Under the pieces are notes generated by a model. The model made no database searches. It worked only from the letters and a program-made list of their open reading frames with translations, and was not told where the DNA came from. This document shows, one piece after another, positions 1 to 8,227 of a DNA stretch of 56,792 nucleotides (positions are counted from its first letter, which is position 1; each line of letters opens with the position of its first letter). The stretch is from an uncultured Holophagaceae bacterium. GTDB lineage: Bacteria; Acidobacteriota; Holophagae; Holophagales; Holophagaceae. The translations under genes were made by a program, and so were the position numbers. Location: contig CAIQPH010000083.1 in the NCBI GenBank assembly GCA_903873655.1, forward strand, positions 1 through 56,792, given 5' to 3'.

Positions 1-2
1 CG

Positions 3-1007
3 CTCTGGGTCGTGGTGGCCGGCTCCATCGGCCTGGTGGTCGTCGTGGCCCTGCTGCCCTTCATTCCCGGCAGCGGCATGGGCAAGGTGGTGCTGGGCCT
101 CCTCATGGTTACCTTCGGCTTTTTCTTCGTCACCGTCAGCAGCCGCATCGTGGGCATCATCGGCAGCAGCTCCAACCCCATCAGCGGCATGACCATTGCC
201 GCGATCATGGCCACCTGCCTGATCTTCGTCTCCCTGGGCTGGACCGGGGACGTCTACCAGCCCATGGCCCTCTGCGTGGGCGGCATCGTCTGCATCGCCG
301 CCGCCAACGGCGGGGCCACGAGCCAGGACCTGAAGACCGGCTACCTGGTGGGTGCAACGCCCCGTTATCAGCAGATCGGCCTCATGATCGGCGCGGTGGC
401 CGCGGCCCTGGTCATCGGCTGGACCATCAACATCCTGGACCATCCCACGGCAGCCATGTCCGCCCAGGGCCTGACCCACGCCATCGGCTCGGAACGGTTC
501 CCGGCGCCCCAGGGCACGCTCATGGCGACACTCATCAAGGGCCTGCTGTCCCACAACCTGGACTGGCAGTTCGTGCTGGCGGGCGTGTTCTTCGCCGTGA
601 CCATGGAGCTCTGCGAAGTGCGATCGCTGGCTTTTGCAGTGGGCGCCTACCTGCCCTTGAGCACGACCCTGCCGATCTTCATCGGTGGCGTGATCCGCTG
701 GATCGCGGAGAAGAAGAACGGCGCGAAGGTCGAGGGTGCCGAGGAGGAACTGGGTCCTGGCAACCTGTTCGCCACGGGTCTGGTCGCCGGTGGTGCGCTG
801 GCAGGCGTGCTGGTCGCCATCCTTGCCGCCAGCAGCGACAAGCTGCCCAGCGTGAAGACCTTCCTTTCGTTTGTGGATCAGGAAGGAAGGCTGGTGCGCT
901 ACTTGAGCCAGGGAGGTTATGAGCTGCTGGGAGTCGGGTTCTTCCTGTTGATGGGCGCGTTCCTGTTCCGCACCGCCACCAAGAACGGCGGGAAGGTCGA
1001 GGGCTGA
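3..1007 (+). CDS. OPT family oligopeptide/metal-chelate transporter, C-terminal part
   Basis: This is the C-terminal ~334 residues of an inner-membrane transporter of the OPT (oligopeptide transporter) family; the reading frame is open to the left edge, so the start lies outside the window. It shows several long hydrophobic segments and the conserved stretch ANGGATSQDLKTGYLVGATP near residue 100, typical of bacterial OPT proteins that import peptides or metal-siderophore complexes as secondary carriers. A short charged loop with KKNGAKVEGAEEE separates the later helices. It ends 81 bp before clpS and nothing in the sequence ties it to the N-degron genes. The family call is good; the substrate cannot be read from the sequence. 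Confidence 0.85.
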   Translation, partial: LWVVVAGSIGLVVVVALLPFIPGSGMGKVVLGLLMVTFGFFFVTVSSRIVGIIGSSSNPISGMTIAAIMATCLIFVSLGWTGDVYQPMALCVGGIVCIAAANGGATSQDLKTGYLVGATPRYQQIGLMIGAVAAALVIGWTINILDHPTAAMSAQGLTHAIGSERFPAPQGTLMATLIKGLLSHNLDWQFVLAGVFFAVTMELCEVRSLAFAVGAYLPLSTTLPIFIGGVIRWIAEKKNGAKVEGAEEELGPGNLFATGLVAGGALAGVLVAILAASSDKLPSVKTFLSFVDQEGRLVRYLSQGGYELLGVGFFLLMGAFLFRTATKNGGKVEG

Positions 1008-1088
1008 GCCCTTACCACCTCCCTTAAACCCGGCAGTTCCACCTCCGGGCATCCGACCAGCTATCCTGGTGCCCCGGAGGCGTTGTCC

Positions 1089-1406
1089 ATGGCCAGGCAG
1101 GTGCAGGAGGAGGGCCAGGTCCTCACCCGCAAGCGCGCGAAAGTGCATGATCCCGGGATGTGGAAGGTGCTGCTCCACAACGACGACTACACCACCCAGG
1201 AATTCGTGGTGTACCTCCTGAAGACCATCTTCCGGAAAGCCGAAGCCGAGGCTACGGCCATCATGCTGGCGGTGCACCGCGCTGGTGTGGGGGTGGCGGG
1301 CGTCTACACCCGCGATGTGGCGGAGTCCCGGGCCGAGCGGGGCCGCCAGTTGGCAGAACGCGAGGGCTTCCCTCTGCTCCTCACGGTCGAGGAACAGGAT
1401 GGCTGA
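1089..1406 (+). CDS. clpS: ATP-dependent Clp protease adaptor ClpS
   Basis: ClpS recognises proteins with destabilising N-terminal residues and hands them to the ClpAP protease. The 105-residue protein has the expected length and core: LLHNDDYTTQEFVVYLLKTI (the Asn-Asp-Asp that contacts the substrate alpha-amine), IMLAVH (pocket His) and GVYTRDVAE. The residue aligned with the gatekeeper Met40 of E. coli ClpS is Gln here (NDDYTTQEF against NDDYTPMEF), which could alter the choice of N-terminal residue. The ATG at 1089 follows GGAGG with 8 bp spacing; an in-frame TTG at 1083 is less likely. Its 3' end overlaps clpA by 8 bp, so translation is probably coupled. Confidence 0.96.
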   Translation: MARQVQEEGQVLTRKRAKVHDPGMWKVLLHNDDYTTQEFVVYLLKTIFRKAEAEATAIMLAVHRAGVGVAGVYTRDVAESRAERGRQLAEREGFPLLLTVEEQDG

Positions 1407-3645
1407 CGCGCCGCAGATCAGTCCCGAGTTGAACCAGGGCTTCCAGCGGGCCTTCGACCTGGCCAAGAGTCGCCGCCATGAGGATGTGGCGCTGGAACAC
1501 CTGCTGCTGGTCCTGCTCGACGACGTGCATGCCGCTCGGGTTCTGAGGGGCTGTGGCGTGAAGCTGGACGGCCTGCGCGCCGACCTGGAGTCCGTACTTG
1601 GGCGGGTCTTCGAGACCGTGCCCGAGGGCGAGGCCTTCCAGCCTCACAGCACCCTTGGTTTCGTTCGGGTGGTGGAACGGACCCTGCTCCACGCCTTCAG
1701 CTCCGGCAAGCGGAGCGTGCAGGGTGGTGAGCTGCTGCCCGCCTTCCTGGAAGAGGAAGCCAGCCATGCCCGGGAGCTTCTGACCAGCCACGGCGTCAAG
1801 CGGCTGGCCCTGCTGAAGGTGCTGAGCCACGGACCCACTGTGCCCAAGGCGGCTGCAAAGCAACAGGTCGAGACCGAGGAAGGGGAATCTGTCAGCGTGG
1901 CCGAGAACCCGCTGGAAATTTATGCCACGGATCTGGTGGCCCGGGCGGCCGCGGGTCGGCTGGATCCCCTGGTGGGTCGCGAAGCCGAGCTTACCCGCAT
2001 GGCCCAGGTGCTGTGCCGCCGCCGCAAGAACAACCCCCTGCTGGTGGGCGAGCCTGGGGTCGGCAAGACCGCCATCGTCGAGGGCTTGGCCCGCCGCATC
2101 CATGAAGGCGCGGTCCCTGAACCGCTCAAGGCCGTGCGGATCTTCTCCCTGGATCTGGGTGCGCTGCTCGCTGGCAGCCGCTACCGGGGCGACTTCGAGG
2201 AGCGCTTGAAGGCGGTCCTCAAGGCCCTGGGCGAGCAGCCGGGAGCCATCCTCTTCGTCGATGAGATGCATACCCTGGTCGGCGCGGGCGCCACCAGCGG
2301 TGGGGCCATGGACGCGGCCAACCTGTTGAAGCCGGCACTGGCGTCGGGCGACCTCCGCTGCATCGGCGCCACCACCTTCCAGGACCTGAAGGGCTCCCTG
2401 GATCGGGATCGTGCCCTCTCCCGCCGCTTCCAGGTGGTGGAGGTAAACGAGCCCTCCATCGAGGATGCCCTCGGCATCCTGCAGGGCCTGAAAGCTGCCT
2501 ATGAAAAGCACCATGGCGTGTTGTACTCCACCGAGGCCCTGGAGGCCGCCGTGCGCCTGGCGTTCAAGCACCTGCCGGACCGGAAGCTGCCGGATAGCGC
2601 GCTTGATGTGGTGGACGAGGCTGGCGCGGCGCAGAAGCTGCTGCCCAAGAAATCCCGCGTGAAACGGATCGGCTCGGCGGAAATCGAGGCTGTGGTGGCC
2701 CGCATGGCGAGGGTGCCCGTGGCCACTGTCAGCGCGGATGACCGCGAGGCCCTTGCCTCGCTCGAAGCGACGCTTCGAGCGCAGATCTTTGGTCAGGACC
2801 AGGCCTGCGAAACCGTAGCGAGCGCCATCAAGCTCGCCCGGTCGGGACTGCGCGATCCGCTTAAGCCCATGGGCTGCTTCCTTTTCGCGGGTCCCACCGG
2901 CGTGGGCAAGACCGAACTCTCGAAGCAGCTGGCCAAGGCCCTGGGCATCGCCTTCCTGCGCTTCGACATGAGCGAATACCAGGAGAAGCACGCCGTGGCC
3001 CGGCTCATCGGGGCGCCGCCCGGATATGTGGGCTACGAAGAGGGCGGCCTGCTCACCGATGCCATCCGCAAGCAGCCCCACGCGGTCCTGCTGCTCGATG
3101 AACTGGAGAAGGCCCACCCGGATCTCTTCGGCGTGCTGCTGCAGGTCCTGGACCATGCTTCGCTCACGGACAGCCATGGCCGCAGCGCCGACTTCCGCCA
3201 CACGGTGATCGTGATGACCACCAATGCGGGGGCCCGGGAGCTGTCGGCCCGGCAGGTGGGTTTCGCCGAGGCCGGGGCCCGCAAATCCGCCACCGGGGCC
3301 ATCGAGAAGGCCTTCAGCCCGGAGTTCCGCAACCGCCTCGATGCCATCCTCCAGTTCGCACCCCTGGGTCGCGCGGAGATGGAACGGGTGGCGGACAAGC
3401 ACCTCCGTGAGCTGGAAACCCAGTTGGGCGAGAAGGGCGTCACCCTCATCTGCACGCTCGAGGCCCGTGCCTGGCTTGCCGAGAAAGGCTACGACCCGGC
3501 CTTCGGCGCGCGGCCCATGGCCCGCCTCATCGAACGGGAGCTGCGGCGTCCTCTGGCGGAGGCTTTGCTCTTCGGGCCCCTGGCTCAGGGCGGCCAGGCT
3601 CGGGTGGACCTCAAGGATGGCCAGCTGTGCCTGTCTTTCGGCTGA
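1399..3645 (+). CDS. clpA: ATP-dependent Clp protease ATP-binding subunit ClpA
   Basis: This is the AAA+ unfoldase that threads ClpS-delivered and other substrates into ClpP in the cytosol. The protein has 748 residues (E. coli ClpA 758): a Clp N-domain (about 1-140) that docks ClpS, a first AAA module with Walker A GEPGVGKT at 217-224 and FVDEMHTLVGAGA, and a second module with GPTGVGKTE near residue 500 and pore loop GYVGYEEGG. RQVGFAE near residue 620 sits where the ClpP-docking IGF/IGL loop is expected. There is no long ClpB-type middle coiled coil, which separates it from ClpB. The ATG at 1399 overlaps clpS; its 3' end overlaps aat by 19 bp. clpP is not in the window. Confidence 0.96.
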   Translation: MADAPQISPELNQGFQRAFDLAKSRRHEDVALEHLLLVLLDDVHAARVLRGCGVKLDGLRADLESVLGRVFETVPEGEAFQPHSTLGFVRVVERTLLHAFSSGKRSVQGGELLPAFLEEEASHARELLTSHGVKRLALLKVLSHGPTVPKAAAKQQVETEEGESVSVAENPLEIYATDLVARAAAGRLDPLVGREAELTRMAQVLCRRRKNNPLLVGEPGVGKTAIVEGLARRIHEGAVPEPLKAVRIFSLDLGALLAGSRYRGDFEERLKAVLKALGEQPGAILFVDEMHTLVGAGATSGGAMDAANLLKPALASGDLRCIGATTFQDLKGSLDRDRALSRRFQVVEVNEPSIEDALGILQGLKAAYEKHHGVLYSTEALEAAVRLAFKHLPDRKLPDSALDVVDEAGAAQKLLPKKSRVKRIGSAEIEAVVARMARVPVATVSADDREALASLEATLRAQIFGQDQACETVASAIKLARSGLRDPLKPMGCFLFAGPTGVGKTELSKQLAKALGIAFLRFDMSEYQEKHAVARLIGAPPGYVGYEEGGLLTDAIRKQPHAVLLLDELEKAHPDLFGVLLQVLDHASLTDSHGRSADFRHTVIVMTTNAGARELSARQVGFAEAGARKSATGAIEKAFSPEFRNRLDAILQFAPLGRAEMERVADKHLRELETQLGEKGVTLICTLEARAWLAEKGYDPAFGARPMARLIERELRRPLAEALLFGPLAQGGQARVDLKDGQLCLSFG

Positions 3646-4307
3646 CGGAAGCCCTGGTCTTTCCGGACCCGGAGCTGGCGGAAAACGGACTGCTGGCCAT
3701 CGGCGGTGACCTCAGCGTGGCCAGGCTCCTGTTGGCCTACCGCAGCGGCATCTTCCCCTGGTTTGGCGAGGAGGATCCCCTGCTTTGGTGGTCGCCGCCG
3801 GAGCGGGCCCTGCTCAGGCCAGGGCACCTGCACCTGTCCGAACGGACTCGGCGGCACCTGCGGCAGAGCCGTTTCGAGATCCGTCTCGACACCGCCTTTG
3901 CCGCGGTCATCGACCACTGCTCCCAGGTGCCCCGGCCCGGGCAGGACGGCACCTGGATCACCCGGGGGATGCGCGACGCTTACGTGGCCCTGCACCGGGC
4001 GGGCCACGCCCACAGCGTCGAGGCTTGGCGGGACGGCGAGCTCAGGGGAGGCCTGTATGGCGTCTCCCTGGGCGGCGCCTTTTTCGGGGAGAGCATGTTC
4101 AGCCTCGAAGCGGAGGCCAGCCGCGCGGCCCTGGCGGCCCTGGACGCGCGCCTTGCCGCCTGGGGATTCACCATGCTGGATGGGCAGCTGCCCCACGCAG
4201 GGTTGGCCGGATACGGATTCCAGGTCGTGGCACGGAGCCAGTTTCTGGCGGAACTGGCTGGGGCGCTTCGCGCCAAAGGGCAGGAAGGAACCTGGTCAGA
4301 ACGATAG
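3627..4307 (+). CDS. aat: Leucyl/phenylalanyl-tRNA--protein transferase
   Basis: Aat transfers Leu or Phe from aminoacyl-tRNA to proteins with N-terminal Arg or Lys, creating the primary degron that ClpS reads. The 226-residue protein carries the family hallmarks: FPDPELAENGLLAIGGDLS, LLAYRSGIFPWF, WWSPPER, GGLYGVSLGGAFFGESMFS and FTMLDGQLP. The start is a GTG at 3627 inside the 3' end of clpA (19 bp overlap), so it is translated as the third gene of a clpS-clpA-aat operon. The order adaptor, unfoldase, tagging enzyme puts substrate modification, recognition and unfolding under one control. No defect is visible. Confidence 0.95.
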   Translation: MPVFRLTEALVFPDPELAENGLLAIGGDLSVARLLLAYRSGIFPWFGEEDPLLWWSPPERALLRPGHLHLSERTRRHLRQSRFEIRLDTAFAAVIDHCSQVPRPGQDGTWITRGMRDAYVALHRAGHAHSVEAWRDGELRGGLYGVSLGGAFFGESMFSLEAEASRAALAALDARLAAWGFTMLDGQLPHAGLAGYGFQVVARSQFLAELAGALRAKGQEGTWSER

Positions 4308-4361
4308 GGGATCCGGTCGCGGCACGGCTATCATGCACTTAGGCAAAACCCGAGGGCTCCC

Positions 4362-5627
4362 ATGTTGACGATCTCGGAATCGCGAATTTCCCCGCGACAT
4401 ACCATCGCGCTGGTGATGGCCGGCGGGCGCGGCAGGCGCCTGATGGAACTCACGGACTACTACTCCAAGCCAGGCCTCGATTTCGGCGGCAAGTACCGCA
4501 TCATCGACTTCACCCTGTCGAACTGCGTGAATTCCGGGTTCCGCCGGATCATGGTGCTCACCCAGTACAACTCGCACAAGCTGCTCGAGCACCTCCAGTT
4601 CGGCTGGACCTTCCTGCCGGACAAGCTGAACGAGTTCGTCCACGTGCTCCCGGCCCAGCAGAGCTTCGACAAGAACGCCTGGTACAGCGGCACGGCGGAC
4701 GCGGTCTACCAGAACCTCAGCAGCATCCAGTCGGCCAATCCCAAGAACGTTCTGATCCTCGCCGGCGACCACATCTACCGGATGGATTACAAGGCGTTCC
4801 TCCAGGATCATCTCGACCATGAGGCAGACATGTCCATCGCCTGTCTCGAGGTGGCTCGTGACGGCGCCCGGGAATTTGGGATCGCGCAGGTGGATGCTGA
4901 CGACCGCATCATCGACTTCGTAGAAAAACCCGATGATCCACCAGCCATACCCGGGAAGCCAGACCGGGCTTTCGCCTCGATGGGCATTTACATGTTCAAG
5001 GCGGAGTCCCTCTACCGGGCACTCATCCGGGATGCCGAGGACCCGAATTCCGGTCACGACTTCGGCAAGGACGTCATCCCAAAGCTGGTGCAGGAGTCCA
5101 GGGTCTTCGCCCACCGCTTCGAGAGCAGCTGCATCCCGAACCCAGGTCACCCTGATCCCTACTGGCGGGACGTGGGAACGGTGGATTCCTACTGGGAAGC
5201 CAACATGGACCTCACCAACGTGCTGCCTGCCCTGAATCTCTACGACGAGTCCTGGCCCATCACCACGCACCAGATGCAGCTGCCGCCGGCAAAATTCGTC
5301 CATGCGGGCGAAATGCGCAACGGCGTCGCCCTTTCCAGCCTGGTATCCGGCGCCTGTGTCATCTCTGGTGCCCATGTGCACCATTCCTTGCTCTCGAGCC
5401 GGGTCTTTGTGCACTCCCATGCCCGCCTCGACGGGGTCATGGTGCTCCCGGACTGTGACATCGGTCGCCACGCCCGCCTCCGCCGCTGCATCCTGGGCCG
5501 GGATTGCCGGATCCCGGAGGGACTTGTCGTCGGGGAGGATCCCGAGGAGGACGCCCGCCGCTTCCGCCGCACCGCTGGAGGAGTCACCCTTGTCACCCAG
5601 CGCATGCTGAGCCACATGGAGCCCTAG
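4362..5627 (+). CDS. glgC: Glucose-1-phosphate adenylyltransferase (ADP-glucose pyrophosphorylase)
   Basis: GlgC makes ADP-glucose from glucose-1-phosphate and ATP, the committed step of bacterial glycogen synthesis. The 421-residue protein has the nucleotidyltransferase core (MAGGRGRRL near 20, FGGKYRIIDFTLSNCVNSG, ILAGDHIYRMDY, IDFVEKP, YWRDVGTVDSYWEANMDL) and a C-terminal left-handed beta-helix region with hexapeptide-like repeats (GACVISGAHVHHSLLSS, DCDIGRHARLRRCIL). The usual KPAVPFGGK segment reads KPGLDFGGK here, a mild variation next to the active site. It starts 54 bp after aat, and glgA begins 3 bp after its stop, so the two share a transcript. I see no convincing promoter in the short leader. 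Confidence 0.96.
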   Translation: MLTISESRISPRHTIALVMAGGRGRRLMELTDYYSKPGLDFGGKYRIIDFTLSNCVNSGFRRIMVLTQYNSHKLLEHLQFGWTFLPDKLNEFVHVLPAQQSFDKNAWYSGTADAVYQNLSSIQSANPKNVLILAGDHIYRMDYKAFLQDHLDHEADMSIACLEVARDGAREFGIAQVDADDRIIDFVEKPDDPPAIPGKPDRAFASMGIYMFKAESLYRALIRDAEDPNSGHDFGKDVIPKLVQESRVFAHRFESSCIPNPGHPDPYWRDVGTVDSYWEANMDLTNVLPALNLYDESWPITTHQMQLPPAKFVHAGEMRNGVALSSLVSGACVISGAHVHHSLLSSRVFVHSHARLDGVMVLPDCDIGRHARLRRCILGRDCRIPEGLVVGEDPEEDARRFRRTAGGVTLVTQRMLSHMEP

Positions 5628-5630
5628 GTT

Positions 5631-7064
5631 TTGAGCGTCCTGTTTGTCGGGTCCGAACTGTTCCCCTATGTCAAGACTGGTGGCCTGGGTGACGTGATGG
5701 CAGCCCTGCCCAGGGCCATCCGCGCCCAGGGCGTCGATGTGCGACTCCTGGTGCCGGCCTATCCGTCCATCCACTCGGCGGTCGATATTCTCGGCGAAGC
5801 GGCCTCCTTTCCGGACCTGATGGGGGGCGGTCCGGCTCGGATCCTCCGGGCTGAGGCCCCGGGGCTGCCCCTTTACCTGCTCGACCAGCCCACCTTTTTC
5901 GACCGCCCTGGAGGGCCCTACGGCCACCCGGAGGATCTCGCCACGCGCTTTGCCGCGCTGGCCTGGGCCGCGGCCCACCTGGGCCGGGTCGGAGATGTCG
6001 ATGGCTGGAGACCCGACGTGCTGCACGGCCACGACTGGCAGACCGGACTCATGCCAGCCTATGTTGCCTATGGTGATGGCCCCCGCCCGGCCACGGTGAT
6101 GACCATCCACAACATCGCCTTCCAGGGACGGTTTCAGGCTTCGATCTTGGGCGACCTCTGGCTTCCGCGGCACGCCTTAACGCCTGAAGGCGTCGAGTTT
6201 CACGGCGATATCTGTTTCCTCAAGGCCGGACTGAAGCTTGCCGACCGTCTCACCACGGTAAGTCCCACCTACGCCCAGGAGATCCAGCATGCCGGAGGGC
6301 ATGGTCTCGAAGGCCTGCTGGCGCATCGGAAGGAAAGCCTGTACGGGATCATCAATGGGATCGATAAGGCCGTGTGGAACCCGGCGAAGGACCCGAACCT
6401 CGTCAGCCGCTACGATCTGAAGCATCCTGGCCGCCGCTTGCCGAACCGCCCCGATTTCCAGCGCAGGATGGGGCTGCACGAGGACCCGAATGCACCACTC
6501 TTCGCGGCTGTGAGCCGCCTGGACCCCCTCAAGGGGCTCGACCTGGTGCTGGATAACGTGGACCACCTGGTGTCCAGCGGAGCCCAGTTGGCCGTGCTTG
6601 GGACCGGGGATCCCCACGCCGAGGGTGCCTTCCTCCAGGCGGCCCAGCGCCACCCGGGCCGGGTCGCCGTGTTCATCGGTTATGACGAGGCCCTCGCCCA
6701 CCGGGTCTTCTCGGCGGCCGATGTGTTCCTGGTCCCCTCGCGCCAGGAACCCTGCGGACTGACGCAGCTCTATGCCCAGGCCTACGGGGTCCTGCCCCTG
6801 GTGCGGCGCACCGGCGGATTGGCCGATACAGTCGTGGGCGTTTCCCCAGAGACTCTCGCGGATGGCACCGCCACGGGCTTCACTTTCGATACGGCCAATG
6901 GCCTGGCTCTGGGCGATGCCATCAACAGGGCGCTGGCCCTGTTCCGGGATCCGCCCGCCTGGCGTCGGGTCCAGCGCCGCGGCATGGCCAGGGATTTCGG
7001 CTGGGAAGGCCCCGCGCGGGCCTACCTCGATATGTATGGGACCATTCCAGCAAAGGGAGTCTGA
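5631..7064 (+). CDS. glgA: Glycogen synthase (ADP-glucose type, GT5)
   Basis: GlgA extends alpha-1,4-glucan chains from ADP-glucose. The protein has 477 residues, the normal size for bacterial GT5 synthases. The ADP-glucose-binding KTGGLGD is at residues 15-21; further marks are LHGHDWQTGL, MTIHNIAFQGRF, INGIDKAVWNP, VSRLDPLKGLDL and the C-terminal EPCGLTQLYAQAYGVLPLVR with RRTGGLADTV. The start is a TTG at 5631, three bases after the glgC stop, where MSVLFVGSELFPYVKTGG gives the canonical N-terminus. The isomerase gene follows 1 bp after its stop, so the three genes form one synthesis operon. Confidence 0.96.
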   Translation: MSVLFVGSELFPYVKTGGLGDVMAALPRAIRAQGVDVRLLVPAYPSIHSAVDILGEAASFPDLMGGGPARILRAEAPGLPLYLLDQPTFFDRPGGPYGHPEDLATRFAALAWAAAHLGRVGDVDGWRPDVLHGHDWQTGLMPAYVAYGDGPRPATVMTIHNIAFQGRFQASILGDLWLPRHALTPEGVEFHGDICFLKAGLKLADRLTTVSPTYAQEIQHAGGHGLEGLLAHRKESLYGIINGIDKAVWNPAKDPNLVSRYDLKHPGRRLPNRPDFQRRMGLHEDPNAPLFAAVSRLDPLKGLDLVLDNVDHLVSSGAQLAVLGTGDPHAEGAFLQAAQRHPGRVAVFIGYDEALAHRVFSAADVFLVPSRQEPCGLTQLYAQAYGVLPLVRRTGGLADTVVGVSPETLADGTATGFTFDTANGLALGDAINRALALFRDPPAWRRVQRRGMARDFGWEGPARAYLDMYGTIPAKGV

Positions 7065-7065
7065 G

Positions 7066-8202
7066 ATGGACATCCGCTCGCACTGGCAGGCCATCGCGTC
7101 GCATCCCATGGGAGGTTGGCGGACCGTGACCGAACCGGCCCTGCCCACCCTTGACCCTGACCGGCGCCTGCTCTGGTGCGGCATCGGCGGTTCGCTGCTC
7201 CCCTCCGAGACCCTGGTCCGCGCCTTTGGGGATGATCGGGTCTTCCGGAACTGGGTGCCCCTGGCTTCGCCCGAACCGGTGGCCGATTTCCATCTCCAGT
7301 CAGGCGACCAGCTGGTCTTCGCCTCCAAGAGCGGCAAGACCCTGGAACTCTGGACCTGGATCGCCCGCTTGCGGGCTCAGCCTGGGTTCGCGAACCTGGC
7401 CGCACCCATCCTCATCACCCAGGACGACGCCAATCCACTCGCCACCTGGGGCCGGGCGAATGACTGCCTCATCCTGCCGATTCCGGTGGAGGTGGGCGGC
7501 CGGTTTTCCGCCTTCACACCCATCGGCACCCTGCCCCTGGCCTGGATGGGCCGCAGTGCCCAGGCCTTCCTGCAGGGTGGGCGCGAGGTCATCACCGAGG
7601 TCGAGGCGGGCCGGGGGCCCTGGCGGGACCGGATCGCCGCCACGGTGGCGCTGCTCCTGGATGCACACCAGCGCGGCATCACCGAATGGGTGTTCATGCC
7701 CTATGCCATGCGGCTGGACAACCTGTCCGCCTGGTGGGTCCAACTCATCGCGGAGTCCCTCGGGAAAGTGGCGAAGGATGGCATCCGCAAAGGCTTCACG
7801 CCCATCCGCGCCGTGGGGCCGGTGGATCAGCACAGCCAGTTGCAGCGCTGGATGGCGGGCCCCAGGAACCTCGGTGTGATCGTGATGACGGTGGATGGCA
7901 CCCCTGCCCCTGAAAAACTGGATCCGCCGCCGGGCTCTCCCTACCCGGGCTTGGCCTTGCTCCAGGGCGCCGACATCCTCCGCGCCCAGGCGGTGGGCTC
8001 GGCCGATGCCCTGGAGGCGGCGGGTGTGCCCGTGCTGCGCTGGTCCATGCCCAGGCTGGACGAGCGGGAATTGGGGGCGTTCATGATGGCCTGGCAGGCC
8101 ATTGTGGGGATTCTCGGCATGGCCCTGGAGCTGGATCCCTTCGACCAACCCGAGGTGGAGGACGGGAAGAAACGCACCTTCAAACGGCTGGGTTTGGGCT
8201 AG
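7066..8202 (+). CDS. pgi: Glucose-6-phosphate isomerase, short form
   Basis: This SIS-fold enzyme interconverts glucose-6-phosphate and fructose-6-phosphate, linking glycolysis to the glycogen arm. Visible signatures are GIGGS (39-43), FASKSGKTLE (SKSGKT at 87-92, phosphate binding), MRLDNLSAWWVQLIAESLGK and DQHSQLQ (254-260) with the catalytic histidine; the tail KKRTFKRLGLG resembles the usual PGI end. At 378 residues it is well short of the E. coli enzyme (549) and shorter than the ~450-residue forms, mainly because little precedes the first SIS domain. The ATG follows the glgA stop by 1 bp, and AAAGGGAG lies just upstream. A bifunctional PGI/PMI activity is possible but the sequence does not settle it. 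Confidence 0.88.
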   Translation: MDIRSHWQAIASHPMGGWRTVTEPALPTLDPDRRLLWCGIGGSLLPSETLVRAFGDDRVFRNWVPLASPEPVADFHLQSGDQLVFASKSGKTLELWTWIARLRAQPGFANLAAPILITQDDANPLATWGRANDCLILPIPVEVGGRFSAFTPIGTLPLAWMGRSAQAFLQGGREVITEVEAGRGPWRDRIAATVALLLDAHQRGITEWVFMPYAMRLDNLSAWWVQLIAESLGKVAKDGIRKGFTPIRAVGPVDQHSQLQRWMAGPRNLGVIVMTVDGTPAPEKLDPPPGSPYPGLALLQGADILRAQAVGSADALEAAGVPVLRWSMPRLDERELGAFMMAWQAIVGILGMALELDPFDQPEVEDGKKRTFKRLGLG

Positions 8203-8227
8203 GTCCAGGTTAATTCCGGACAGCGCC

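Noticed and set aside
1381..3402. Long open frame on the minus strand (673 codons) opposite clpA
   Set aside because: clpA is complete and unmistakable; the antisense frame has low-complexity Gly/His/Arg-rich composition, no family motif and no SD, as is common opposite high-GC genes.
4308..4361. Promoter in front of glgC (TATCAT near 4330)
   Set aside because: A -10-like hexamer exists but no acceptable -35 at 16-18 bp; too weak to list.
4296..6173. 625-codon minus-strand frame opposite glgC and glgA
   Set aside because: It crosses the junction of two solid plus-strand genes and shows no recognisable domain; a GC-driven shadow.
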